Origin: Lolium rigidum
Taxonomy: Eukaryota > Streptophyta > Magnoliopsida > Poales > Poaceae
Length of the DNA stretch: 64,000 nucleotides
Reading direction: 5' to 3'
NCBI RefSeq assembly: GCF_022539505.1
Contig: NC_061514.1
Location: 40,102,869 to 40,166,868 of the forward strand
The notes beneath the pieces were generated by a model. That model did no database searches and was not told the DNA's origin. It saw only the letters and a list, made by a program, of their open reading frames with translations. Shown in pieces: positions 1-10,617 of this stretch. The translations under genes were made by a program, and so were the position numbers. How positions within the stretch are numbered: position 1 is the stretch's first letter; each line of letters begins with the position of its first letter.

Positions 1-1476
1 AGTCCCTGTCTACCGCGCCGTCATTTGACTCCGGGCCAGTAGTACACACAGAGACTGCATGAAGTACAAGCGGTAATTATAAGAACTAAAAGTATTCAAA
101 GAAAATACTCCCACATATATAAGTTCACATAGCAAGGTTGGGAAGTTCAAATATTAAGATCCAAGAAGTGTAGAATATATTAAATAGAGTGTAGGGACAA
201 TCTATAATTATCATTCCGAAACACACATGTTTAATTATTGTAAAACACACTAGTATCGAAACATTCCGAGAGGTACAACCACGAAGGCACTAAAGTACAA
301 GGACATGTTGCAGGAAGTTCAGATGCGCATGGTTGTGCTGAGCATTTTATGTGGCCGTGGACCTTAAACGGACACCGTACGAGAAAATTATTGTCATTTT
401 TCTAAACACTTTCGTGAAACAATGCCGAGAAGTACAACCACATTTCCCGAGAAGTGCAAGTTCATGTCGAGGGAAGTTCAATGCTCTGTTTTTATGGGGC
501 GGAAATCTATTGTGTAAATCTCATCGATTTGACCAACAAACACCTCACCTGTTGTCACCAAAACCTTTATATGGTAGATTATATGTCTAATTTCATGACC
601 TAATGCATTTCACAACAAATCAATGGATCTAATCCATCAAATTCAAATTGTTATCCCACAAAATATACCGGAAACATGATTTCAATACTACTAAAATTAT
701 TTTTAAACCGTTCGGATTTGGCAAAAATGGTAGATACGAAAAAGATGCGCCATTTTGACACCTTTCCAACCATATATCATTTCCATTCTTTAAATATACC
801 GCATGGAAATATTGGGGAAAATCATTCGGTGCCCGTCACATAAAATAGGTGGACAGTAATTCGAGTTGTTCTCTTAAACTGTAAGGAATTAGCGAAAACA
901 ATTGAAATAAGAAAGTTGCGCCTAGTCCATAGCTTTCCAACGCCATATCATTTGTGTCATTCCGACATACGGTTGAAACAAATCCTCCAAATTACTGTCC
1001 GCTCCTTTTTTGAGTACGTCCGAATTTTGGTATTTTTAAAATAATTCAAAAACCGTGAGGATTTCGAAAAAACATAAAACATGAAAAAGTTGCGCAATTT
1101 CATTATCTTTCCAACGGTATATCATTTGCACAGATTCGATAAGCGATTCGAAAATCGAACTAAAAGTTCGTTTTCTGGCCATATAGAACCGTTTTCGTAT
1201 TTTCAAAATTAAATTAGAACCGTGCAAAATCTGTGAAAAGTGTGAACATGAAAAAGTTGCGGTTTTTCATTACCTATCCAACGGTATATCATTTGCATAG
1301 TTCCGACAAATGGTTGAGAAACTTGATGTATAATTAGTACCTCTGAAGAAAATGAGAAGTTCAGATAAGTTCGACACAAAGTTGAACCCTGTTATCCGGG
1401 AAGTACAACCTTGTGTCCAGGAAAGTACAAGTCGGTGCTCAGAATATTATTCTGCAACTGGTTGCAGAATAGTGCT

Positions 1477-1478
<2 letters not shown>
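1..1478. repeat. Non-coding region with degenerate short repeats, downstream of the Ulp1 ORF
   Basis: No credible gene. Two repeat types are visible. A motif of the form AAAGTTGCGC, about 20 nt, then TTTCCAACGGTATATCATTTG recurs near 745-775, 915-955, 1085-1130 and 1250-1295, about 160-170 bases apart. GAAGTACAACC / GAAGTTCA motifs recur near 61, 270, 310, 428, 465, 1351 and 1400. The location, just past the stop of the minus-strand CACTA ORF, suggests 3' untranslated or subterminal CACTA sequence, but a separate old repeat is possible. Confidence 0.5.
1449..1470. repeat. Perfect short palindrome beside the TA tract
   Basis: Two 10-nt arms, ATTCTGCAAC and GTTGCAGAAT, are separated by only TG, immediately before the (TA)n tract. 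It could form a small cruciform. No function is assigned. Confidence 0.6.

Positions 1479-1548
<70 letters not shown>
1479..1548. repeat. (TA)n microsatellite
   Basis: About 70 bases of uninterrupted TA dinucleotide, 68 bases beyond the stop codon of the minus-strand Ulp1 ORF. Open frames through it encode only Tyr-Ile repeats and are not genes. Confidence 0.95.
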
Positions 1549-1551
<3 letters not shown>

Positions 1552-1615
1552 TTAGCTCACGATCGACAAGTGGTACTAACGACCAGTCTATTTGGAGGTA
1601 GAGCTTCTATTTGGA

Positions 1616-4600
1616 CTAAACAAGCCTTTGTTGTTTAGTACTTCTTTAACCAAAAGTCCCGCCAGTTCCTCCGCAATTCCTAGTAGGTGTTCCTTTGGTT
1701 GGAGTGTGTCCCGCATGTAGTCGACCTATATAGGAAAATGAGATGAGTATGACTATATCAATGTTGATAACGAAATATTGACGAAAATAAATAAAGTTGT
1801 GAATGTTATTGCTTACGTTGAATTTATTATTGTTACGCTTCTCGGTGGTTAACATGCGAATGGACTCGCAAACGTAGTATCCACATAGATTCGTCCCTTG
1901 TGGCTGCCGAGGGCACGGTACGGGAGTAAATGTTAGCTTCTCCGCCGGTGTACTCCGCTTATGATGGTTCTTGAAAGCTGTCCAAGCCCTGCCAAGCAAA
2001 AGAATGATTGAATGAGTGGATAATTAATTGATATCTCACGAAAGATATAGCGCGGCGATGAAGGAAATTACACTTGGAGCAACTTACGCAAGTCGCGGAA
2101 CCCGTCCACGCCTCTACTCAGTGGGTCTCTTACTTCAACTATTCCCTTATCAGCTTTAATGTCTAGTAGTATCCAGTGGAAGCTGCACATGTTATGTATA
2201 TACGTCAGGAATTACACTTAACATCGAGTAAGAAAAATTGGATGTGCATAAAAGATCATTAAGACTCTCACTCGTAGTTGTAAGGAAACAATATTGAATC
2301 ACAGAAATATTGCTCCCCCAAAAACCTTAGTAGGTTTCCCCCCATTTCTTCGCGGTTATACTTTACCGTTTGAACATTTACTTTATCTGGGTCAACAAAC
2401 CCAATATTGATAATATTGTGACTTTTGCATTCACTGATCTTCAGTCTGCATAAGAGAACACATAAGAAATAATGAGTATATGCAATGAAAACGAATATGA
2501 ACTGAATGAAAATGAACTTATATGTAGTTAACAACTTACAAGCAATAGCAACTCATGAGAGATTTATCGAGGGCATCTAAATTGAATAACTGCCAGAGTT
2601 CATTTATCTCAATATGGATCTCCTCCTTTCGGTAGTAATATTCACGTGGTATATGCGCCACGATGAACCTTATGTTCTCATTGCATGCATCAAGGTACTA
2701 CTGATGCAAATTTCGCATATGTGTTGGCAGTTTATGCAGCTGCTCTTTGCTGACCAAGTCGGCCCCGTAGACAAATTGTGGAACTATATCAGCAGTGGGT
2801 GCTTGCGGCATCTGCTGCATGACAGCAATTCCTCCACGGTAGCCGAACAGGCAGCCGCTAGGCTTGCAGCTTCTTCCGACAGGAAACCACCATGTTCCCG
2901 GTACACCTTGGGAACATTAAGCACTTTGAGTCTTTGGGATCGATTGTTTGGGCTGATCTCCGAGCAGGGGAACTTCCTTTCTTTTTTTGCCTTCGTCGTT
3001 TGCTTGGCCTTTTTGGGTGCACTTGTTGAACTTGACTTCTTCTCGGCTGCACTTCTAGCTGATGATTTGCTCGTGGTAACAATATCCTTCTTCTTAGCCT
3101 TGTCATCCTTGTTCTTCTTAGCCTTTTCATTCTCCCTCTTGTCATCAATTACCCTCGCAAGGTGGCGTGTATAGTCATCCTTCTTCTCGTGTAAGTCATA
3201 TTGCGATGGTGTGTTCGTAAAAGAAGTAGCATATGCTTTTTGCTTCTCGGTGTATGGCTCGGCGGCTGGAGGTTTTGGCTTATGGAAATGATCATAGTTG
3301 TGTTTCGCAACAGCGGCCGCATTTTCCTCGACAGTAAGATCCCAAGGACGGGGGGAGGAACCTTTGGTACTTTTGGGAGGGGCGACAACTTGCGGGTAGG
3401 ACTCTTGAAACGCTTCCGGCCGGGTGCATACCGAGTCTTAGTGGGCGGAGGCGGCGGCGCTGGAGATGGAGATGGACTACGGATGTCGTGGTCGACGTCG
3501 TACCCATGGGGTGATGGTGTCGACATGTGATCAGTAGGAGGAGGTGATGGTGGCCTGCGATTACTGGAGGAGGTGATGGTGGCCTGCGATCACCCGGAGG
3601 AGGTGATGGTGACTCGGGACGACGGGTACTAGGGGCTACCCAGCCTGGCAGCTTGATGTTCTTCTTTTCCCGGAGAATGATTTCTCCCGGCACCTCTCGG
3701 AGTGTAACCCCCCATCACCTCCGAGGGATATCGAGCTGCAATGTCTCCCACGACGGTACAAGCCGAATCCACCCCGACACGAGCATAGCCAGCTGGAATC
3801 TCATTGCCATGCCATGTTGCCGGCTCACCTTCAGCTCCAAATGCAGGTAAGACATAGCCGATCGCCACCTTAACAGATACGTTCCATCCATGGGGTCGCC
3901 AGGACCGCCATCTATCATCTTTAAAGGCGGTGCCACCTCCGAGTCGGCAACGCTGCTGTCTCGCTGCTGAGATATGCCGGCGGTATTATTCGGCTGGCGC
4001 TGTCCTTTTAGTTCACTTATCTCCGGCTGTTGCTGCTTGAATCTCCCGCTGCTGCTGGTCAAGTCGGCGTTGGAACTCGGCCATCCGGTCATTTCGCACC
4101 TGCGGCTCGCGTTGTTTAGCTCTCGCTCGGCTTCTATAAGTCTCCGCGTCGGCCGGAAACCCAAGCGACCATGGAACACTAGGGCCGAAGCCTCTTGTTC
4201 ATCCTCCCTTCTCGGGATTACCGAGGACAAGCGTCAGCAAGTCTTTCTCTCTATCGGGAGCAAACTTTAGTTTTCCCGCCTTTATTTCTGTCGTCACTTC
4301 AATCCATTTTTCCCTGGGTACCCTAACCCTGCTGTCACTTTCCACAATGTTCCCTGTCTTCATGTCATACTCACAACCATGCGCGAGGAACCAATTTCGA
4401 GCCCTAATGTCCCATCCTTCTCGCGTGGGTTCTGGAGTGATCCCATTCCGCTCCATCTCAGCCTCTTGTGCATCCCACTTAGGCATGGCTACTTCGTAGC
4501 CCCCTCGCCCCGTATGATGGTGATATTTCTTCTCGCTTGCATTCTTCTGGTTTTTCTTGGACAGGTTCACAGCCTCCTCTGATTCTTTGTACTTCACAAA

Positions 4601-5357
4601 TTCTTCCCAATTATGCTCCTGCTTCGATAGATAGTTCTCGAATACTGGAGGCTTCTTCTCGGCCTTATAAGTTGCCCATAACCGGTTTTTATACGCCGGA
4701 AAAGTTCCCCCATCTTCTTAAGAGCCCATTTCTTCACTAGCGCCCTCTGCTTAGCATTCTCAGACTCCGATCCCAGATCTGGCAAAGTGAAATGTGCCAT
4801 GAGGTCGTTAAAAAGTGTGTCTTTGTACCTATCGGCAACCTGATTTTCGGACACCTTCTTGGTCTTGTTCCATTCTCTAATAGTGATCGGGAGAGAATCC
4901 CTAACCAGAACTCCGCACTGATTTTTAAATTTCGTTACGGCAAGCGAGGGTGCCACGAGGTTGGCCTTCCGGTGATATAGCTTCAATTGTGAAGTGGTCT
5001 TTTTTGGTCAACTTCTTTGCCGGGCCTCGTTTGTCCAACTTATCTTCGGATGCCTAAGAGAATAAAAATTAATTAATTTATATACATATGTACATATAGA
5101 ATTCCATTAATGCATCTATACTAATCGTATACCTCGTCATCACCGGAGCCGTCGGCTTCTCCATCACCGGAGCCGTCGGCTTCTCCATCACCGGAGCCGC
5201 CGGCTTCTCCATGATCACCGGAGCCGCCGGCTTCTCCATGATCACCGGAGCCGCCGGCTTCTCCATGATCACCGGAGCCGCCGGCTTCTCCATCACCATC
5301 GCGGATTATGTTCGCGAAAATGTCTTCCTGTTCCAAGTCCCGTTCGAATGGATCCAT
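1616..5357 (-). pseudogene. CACTA ORF1-like gene: plant-transposase (Ptta/En/Spm) region plus Ulp1 (C48) cysteine protease domain, frameshifted
   Basis: The start is ATG at 5357 (MDPFERDLEQEDIF); the stop TAG is at 1616-1618 after a conserved-looking tail ending NNKGLF. N-terminal GEAGGSGDH repeats (5295-5131) are followed by a Transposase_24-like region (about 5000-4000), a proline-rich linker, a Lys/Asp-rich stretch (about 3200-2900), and the protease. All three core residues of a Ulp1 fold are readable: His in FHWILLDIK (2176-2178), Asp in VEVRDPL (2125-2127), Cys in TNLCGYYV (1883-1885). The His exon is preceded by a plausible intron (donor near 2268, acceptor near 2183). Family knowledge: Ulp1 domains cleave SUMO-like modifiers and recur in plant CACTA and MULE elements; their role there is not settled. 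I count at least four frame changes (near 4960, 4700, 4010 and 3300), so a full product is unlikely. An intact protease sub-fragment remains possible. Confidence 0.75.
5131..5295 (-). repeat. In-frame 24/27-bp minisatellite encoding GEAGGSGD(H) repeats
   Basis: Three 27-bp units and shorter 24-bp units of TCTCCATGATCACCGGAG-type sequence follow one another. On the minus strand they keep the frame of the Ulp1 ORF and encode acidic, Gly-rich GEAGGSGDH / GEADGSGD repeats at its N-terminus. The unit size, a multiple of three, means copy-number change would not break the frame. Confidence 0.85.
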
Positions 5358-6423
5358 TGTTTCTGCAAAAAATTAAATCGATAAGTACATGTTCTAACCC
5401 TAACCCTAATCAAACACTAACCAAACCCTAACCCTAACCACATATGGGGTAGGCTCAAGGAGGGAAGTCTCGGCGTGGAGCAGGGAGAAGAGGGCGGCGC
5501 GTGTTTGCGAGAGGGAGAGGGGTGTCGGCGCGTGTTTGCGAGAGGGAGAGTGCGCGTGTTTGCGAGAGGGAGAGGGGTGTCGGCGCGTGTTTGCGTGAGG
5601 GAGAGGGCGCGTGTTTGCGAGAGGGAGAGGGGTGTCGGCGCGTGTTTGCGAGAGGGAGAGGGGGTCGACGTCGGTTGTTTGCGAGGGGGAGGGGTCGACG
5701 GCGGGTGTCGGCGGGTGTTTACTAAACTAAAACTTAAACTCTAAAACTAACTAATTACAAAAACTATATATATACTAAAATACTAAAATACTTACAAAAA
5801 AATTTAAACTAACTAATTACAAAAACTAAAATAATCTATATATATACTAAAATACTAAAATACTTACAAAAAGATTTAAACTAACTAATTACAAAAACTA
5901 AAATAATCTATATATATACTAAAATACTTACAAAAAAAACTTACTAAATACTAAAATATTTACAAAAATTGTACAACAAAATTTAAACTACCTAATTATC
6001 TATATATATACTAAAATACTTACAATAAAAATGAACTAACTAATTAACCCACTAACTAATAATTAACTCAAAAATTAAATAAAAAGAGGGCCGGGGGCGC
6101 CGGCGGAGGGGGCGGAGGGGCGCGGCGGTGGGGGCGGTGCCGGGGGTCGGCACGGCGGGGGCGGCGCCGGGGGTCGGCACGGCGGGGGCGTGCGGCACAC
6201 GGCGGCAGCGCGGCGGCGCGCGCGCGGCACGGAGAGCCGGTGCGGACGGGCGCGGCGGCTCGGACGGGCGCGGCGGCGCGGAGAGGGCGCCGGAGGAGCT
6301 CGACGCGGCGACGGCGGGCGGCGCAGAAATTTGGCAGCCTGGCGGCGCAATTTTTGCTAAGTGAATGGCCTCCGGGTGTCGCGGGTGGGGGCTCCGCCCG
6401 CGGCGGTAGGTATTTATACCTAC
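5358..6423. repeat. Stacked low-complexity region upstream of the Ulp1 ORF
   Basis: Four blocks follow each other. 5395-5440 has scattered CCCTAA motifs. 5475-5725 is a G-rich tandem repeat of about 30 bp (GCGTGTTTGCGAGAGGGAGA type). 5726-6060 is an AT-rich tandem repeat of about 60 bp (ACTAACTAATTACAAAAACT type). 6078-6355 is extremely GC-rich (GGGGGTCGGCACGGCGGGG type). No gene is supported; open frames here are compositional. The block is the 5' leader or promoter side of the minus-strand Ulp1 ORF. Confidence 0.7.
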
Positions 6424-6557
6424 CCCACTTTTGTCGCGGGTGGTGGCACGACCCGTGATAAAAGGCCCCCCTTTTATCGCGGGTCGTGCCACCACCCGCG
6501 ATAAAAGGGGGGGCCTTTTATCGCGGGCCGTGGCTCGACCCGCGACAAAAGGGGGTA
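6424..6557. repeat. Palindromic CACTA subterminal-type repeats
   Basis: Three consecutive inverted repeats built on TTTTGTCGCGGGT ... ACCCGCGATAAAAGG, with spacers such as GGTGGCACG. They match the style of the repeats next to the CACTA terminus at 21391-21590. They lie upstream of the minus-strand Ulp1 ORF. In CACTA elements such repeats are typically transposase-binding sites near the ends, so an internal cluster is unusual or marks another element's edge. Confidence 0.7.
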
Positions 6558-6561
6558 GGAG

Positions 6562-6647
6562 CTGATCCGTGGCACAGCCCATCCAACGGCTCTGGCCGTT
6601 TGAATCCAACGGCCTAGAGCCGTTGGATGGGTTGTGCCACGGATCAG
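6562..6647. repeat. Near-perfect 39/40-nt hairpin
   Basis: The left arm starts CTGATCCGTGGCACAGCCCA and the right arm ends GTGCCACGGATCAG. The arms are 39 and 40 nt, with one mismatch (G versus A in the CACA-CCC segment) and one bulged base near the loop. The loop TGAATCC is 7 nt. It sits between the palindromic cluster and the Copia insertion. It may be part of the CACTA subterminal or promoter structure, or a tiny foldback element; no target duplication is visible. Confidence 0.8.
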
Positions 6648-6895
6648 GTCATCTCCCCCTCTTCACCCCTTTTCTTTTTTCTATTTTAAATTAATAAAAC
6701 TATTATTTCAATAACTTTTGAATGGTAACTCAAATACAAATGTTTTATATATGAATATTGATCAGAAAAAGCTAATGAACATGAATATGCCATCCATATA
6801 CCTATTTGCATCTCGCATCATATGAAACGGATAGTCATGTATGTTTCACCCCTGTGCACCGCCGCCGTGCCACCCGTGTCGCGTCCCCGTGCCAC
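6648..6895. other. AT-rich intergenic remnant, then G-box-bearing promoter remnant
   Basis: No gene is seen. The last 40 bases (CACCGCCGCCGTGCC ... GTGCCACGTGTC) resemble the sequence resuming after the Copia element at 15665 (GTGTCGCCACCGCTTCCACG). This is the left half of the promoter region that the retrotransposon split. Confidence 0.6.
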
Positions 6896-6900
6896 GTGTC
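6896..6900. repeat. Target-site duplication of the Copia element (left)
   Basis: GTGTC here and GTGTC at 15665-15669 flank the LTR element exactly. Confidence 0.95.
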
Positions 6901-8667
6901 TGTTGGAGATATGCCCAAGAGGCAATAATAAAGTGGTTATTATAATATCTTCGTGTTTATGATAAATGTTTATATACCATGCTATAATTGTATTAACCGA
7001 AACATTGATACATGTGTGTTATGTAAACAACAAGGAGTCCCTAGTAAGCCTCTTGTATAACTAGCTTGTTGATTAATAGATGATCATGGTTTCGTGATCA
7101 TGAACATTGGATGTTATTAATAACAAGGTTATGTCATTAGTTGAATGATATAATGGACACACACCCAAATGAGCGTAGCATAAGATCAAGTCATTAAGTT
7201 CATTTGCTATAAGCTTTCAATACATAGTTGTCTTAATCCTTCGACCATGAGATCGTGTAAATCACTTACACCGAAAGAGTACTTTGATTACATCAAACGT
7301 CATTGCGTAAATGGATGACAATAAAGGTGGGATTAAGTATTTGGAAAGTGTGAGTTGAGGCATATGGATCAACAGTGGGATTTGTCCATCCCGATGACGG
7401 ATAGATATACTCTGGGCCCTCTCGGTGGAATGTCATCTAATTAGCTTGCAAGCATATGAATAGTTCATAAGAGATCACATACCACGGTACGAGTAAAGAG
7501 TACTTGTCGGTAACGAGGTTGAACAAGGTATGGGGATACCGGTGATCAAACCTCGGACAAGTAAAATATCGTGAGACAAAGGGAATCGGCATCGTATGTA
7601 AATGGTTCAATCGATCACTAAGTCATCGTTGAATATGTGGGAGCCATTATGGATCTCCAGATCCCGCTATTGGTTATTGCTCGGAGAGGAGTCTCGACCA
7701 TGTCTGCATAGTTCGCGAACCGTAGGGTGACGCGCTTAAGGTTCGATGTCACATAAGTAGATTCGGAATATGAGTTGGAGTCCGAAGTTTTTGTTCGGAG
7801 TCTCGGATGGGATCCAGGACATCATGAGGAGGTTCGGAATTGTCCGGAGAATAAGATTCATATAAGGGAAGTCAAATTCCGGGGTTCGGGAAAAAGTCCG
7901 GTGTTTTGATCGGAGCTTCTAGAAGGTTCTAGAGGGCCACCAGTGGGCCCACCACCCCGGGAGAGGCCACATAGGCGCCACATGGCATAGTGGGGTCAGC
8001 CCACTATGACATGTGGGCCCAGGCCGGCCCCCCTCTTAGAGATAAGATCTATCTCTATTTTTAAATGGTTTAAATTTAGAGATAGAATCTATCTCAAGAT
8101 TAAATAGTTTAAACGAAGAGATAAAGGGAAAACTTGGGGGGAGACTTCCCCCCCTTGGGGCGCCGGCCAAGGAAGGAGGTGGGGCCAAGGGGAAACCCTA
8201 GGCCGGCCCCTCCCCCTATATAAAGAGGGAGGGGGTGGCCGGCCACTTCACCTCTTCCCCAACCCTAGCCGCCTCCCTCTCTTCCTCCTCCATACGCTGT
8301 GCGGGCTTAGGCGAAGCCTCGCGGCAAATCTTCTCCACCACCACCACCACGCCGTCATGCTGCTGGGATTCCGTGGAGATCTACCACACCTCCGCTGCCT
8401 GCTGGAACGGGAGAGGAAGGAGCTTCATCGACACCGTACGCGCGGCCGAGTACGGAAGTGCTGCCGGATTGCAGCACCGGGGACGATCGTCTACACCAAC
8501 AACGAGATTAATCTCGTAGGCTTTGGAATCTTCGAGGGTTAGTCTCATCTCCATCTCGTTGCTTAGATCTAGTAGATTGGATCTTGGGTGTTCCATAGAT
8601 TAGATCTGTTGGTTTTATTCGCTTTGCGGTAGGAAAATTTTTGTTTTCTATGCAACGAACCCCATCA
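6901..8667 (+). repeat. 5' LTR of the Copia element
   Basis: 1,767 bp, begins TGTTGG and ends CCATCA. It contains a TATA-like CCCTATATAAAGAGG near 8212-8226, a plausible promoter for the genomic RNA. Differences from the 3' LTR are scattered substitutions plus a few small indels, for example around 8140-8160 and 8315. Confidence 0.96.
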
Positions 8668-8668
8668 G

Positions 8669-8680
8669 TGGTATCAGAGC
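8669..8680 (+). promoter_or_regulatory. Primer binding site, initiator Met-tRNA type
   Basis: TGGTATCAGAGC begins one base after the 5' LTR. This is the standard PBS of plant Copia elements. Confidence 0.95.
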
Positions 8681-9873
8681 CACGTCTATGCATAGATCTG
8701 TTGCACGAGTAGAACACAATGGTTTGTGGGCGGTGATGCTTTTGTTGCTTTAGTTTGTGTACTTTGCTTCTTGCGGGATGGTGGGATGAAGCGGCCCGGG
8801 CTAACTTTACATGACCGTGTCTCATGAGACTTGCTCCACGCTTGACATGCAACTTGTATTGCATAAGTGGCTTTGCGGGTGTCTGTCTCTCCCACCATAG
8901 TGAAGATTGTAATTTGCACTTCTATTGTCAACACTAGTATCACCGTTGTGGTTCATGTTCGTAGGTAGATTGGATCTTACTCGAAAACCGGAAACCACGT
9001 AAAAGATGCAAACCAAATTAGAGGCGTCTAACTTGTTTTTGCAGGGTTTGGTGATGTGATATGGCCATAATGTGATGATGATTATATTTGATGTATGAGA
9101 TGTTCATTGTTGTATTATGGCAACCGGCAGGAGCCTAATGGTTGTCTTTAATTTTTGTTAAAGACCTGCGTGTCTATTCATCATGTAATAGCTTAATTTC
9201 AAGTAGTTGTTATAGTAGCTATAAGTGATGGACAACCATGAAGCGGCGCCACTGACCTTGACGCCATGCTGGTGATGATGGAGATCATGTCCGTGCTTTG
9301 GAGATAGAGATCAAAAGCACAAGAAGAAAAGGCCATATCATATCACACATTATGAATTGCATGTGATGTTAATCCTTTTATGCATCTTATTTTGCTTAGA
9401 TCGCGACGGTAGCATTATAAGATGATCCCTCTCACTAAATATCAAGATAATAAAGTGTTCATCCTTAGTATGCACCGTTGCTAAGACTTGTCGTTTCGAA
9501 GCATCTCGTGATGATCGGGTGTGATAGACTCTACATGTGCATACAACGGGTGCAAGCCAGATTTGCACACGCGGATACTAAGGTTGCCTTGACGAGCCTA
9601 GCATGTACAGACATGGTCTCGGAACACGGGATACCGAAAGGTAGAGCATGAGTCATATGAATGATATGATGAACACTTTGAGTGTTCGCCTATGAAGCTA
9701 CATCTTTTCTCGTGAAGATCGGACTTGGTGTAGTGGATTTGGTTCGTGTAATCACTAAGACAATGCGAGGGATGTTGTTTTGAGTGGGAGTTCACCTAGT
9801 TAATTTAAGAATTAAAATTGAACTCATTTTATCATAAACTTAGTCTAAACTCTTTGCAAATATGTTGTAGATC

Positions 9874-10617
9874 ATGGCGCCCCCCTCCATCAATTTTAAC
9901 CAGTTCCTAGAGAAAGAAAATCTTAAGGGCAATGGTAGCAACTTCACTGATCGTCCCGTCATGTGAGGATTTTCCTCACTGGCGTGAGCATGCAATATGT
10001 GCTCGAAGCACCGCTAGGTCCCCCACCACCTCCTGCAGTGTCTGAGGACATAAAGAATGTTTATGAGACTCGGGTAACTCGGTACTCCGAAATTCAGTGT
10101 GCCATCTTGTGCGGTTTAGAGGCGAGCTCCAAAAGCGTTTTGAGCACCACGACCCATGTGAGATGATGCGTGAGCTCAAACTTATCTTTGAGACTCATGC
10201 AGCCGTGGAGAGCTATGAGGCCTCGAAACAGTTCTTTAACTGCATGATGGAAGAGGGCAACTTCGTTAGTGAGCACATGTTCGCCATGTCCGGACATGCG
10301 AAGAAGCTCAGTGACTTGGGGATTGTGATCCCTAACAAGCTGGGTATTCATCGTGTCCTCCAATCACTGCCACCAACTTACAAGAACTTCGTGATGAACT
10401 ACAACATGCGGAACATGAACAAAGAGTTACACGAACTCTTCTCCATGCTTGAAGTCTGCTGAAGTAGAAATAAAGAAGGAGAACCAAGTGTTGATGGTCA
10501 ACAAGACCACCGAGTTTCAAGAAGCAGGGCAAGCCTAACAAGGGCAACTTCAAGAAGGGCGGCAAGAAAGTTGCAGCGCCTCCTGAGAAGCCTAAGGCTG
10601 GTCCTAAGCCTGAGACT
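9874..10617 (+). pseudogene. Copia gag, frameshifted
   Basis: ATG at 9874 begins MAPPSINFNQFLEKENLKG, the usual Angela/BARE Gag N-terminus, but the frame stops at 9964. Gag-like peptide continues in a second frame (FLTGVSMQYVLEAPLG, from 9963) and a third (10097-10462, with an EMMRELKLIFETHAAVESYE-type UBN2/Gag core). It then moves to a fourth segment leading into the zinc knuckle. At least three frame changes exclude a functional Gag. The leader 8681-9873 is non-coding. Confidence 0.85.

Noticed and set aside
1352..1638. Tyr-Ile repeat ORFs
   Set aside because: They translate a (TA)n microsatellite.
5395..5440. CCCTAA-like repeats suggesting telomeric sequence
   Set aside because: Only a few irregular units without a TTTAGGG array; such motifs are common in grass 5' UTRs, and this lies just upstream of the Ulp1 ORF start.
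6052..6609. Proline/Ala-rich ORFs in the GC-rich block
   Set aside because: Compositional open frames over low-complexity DNA; no start context or homology.
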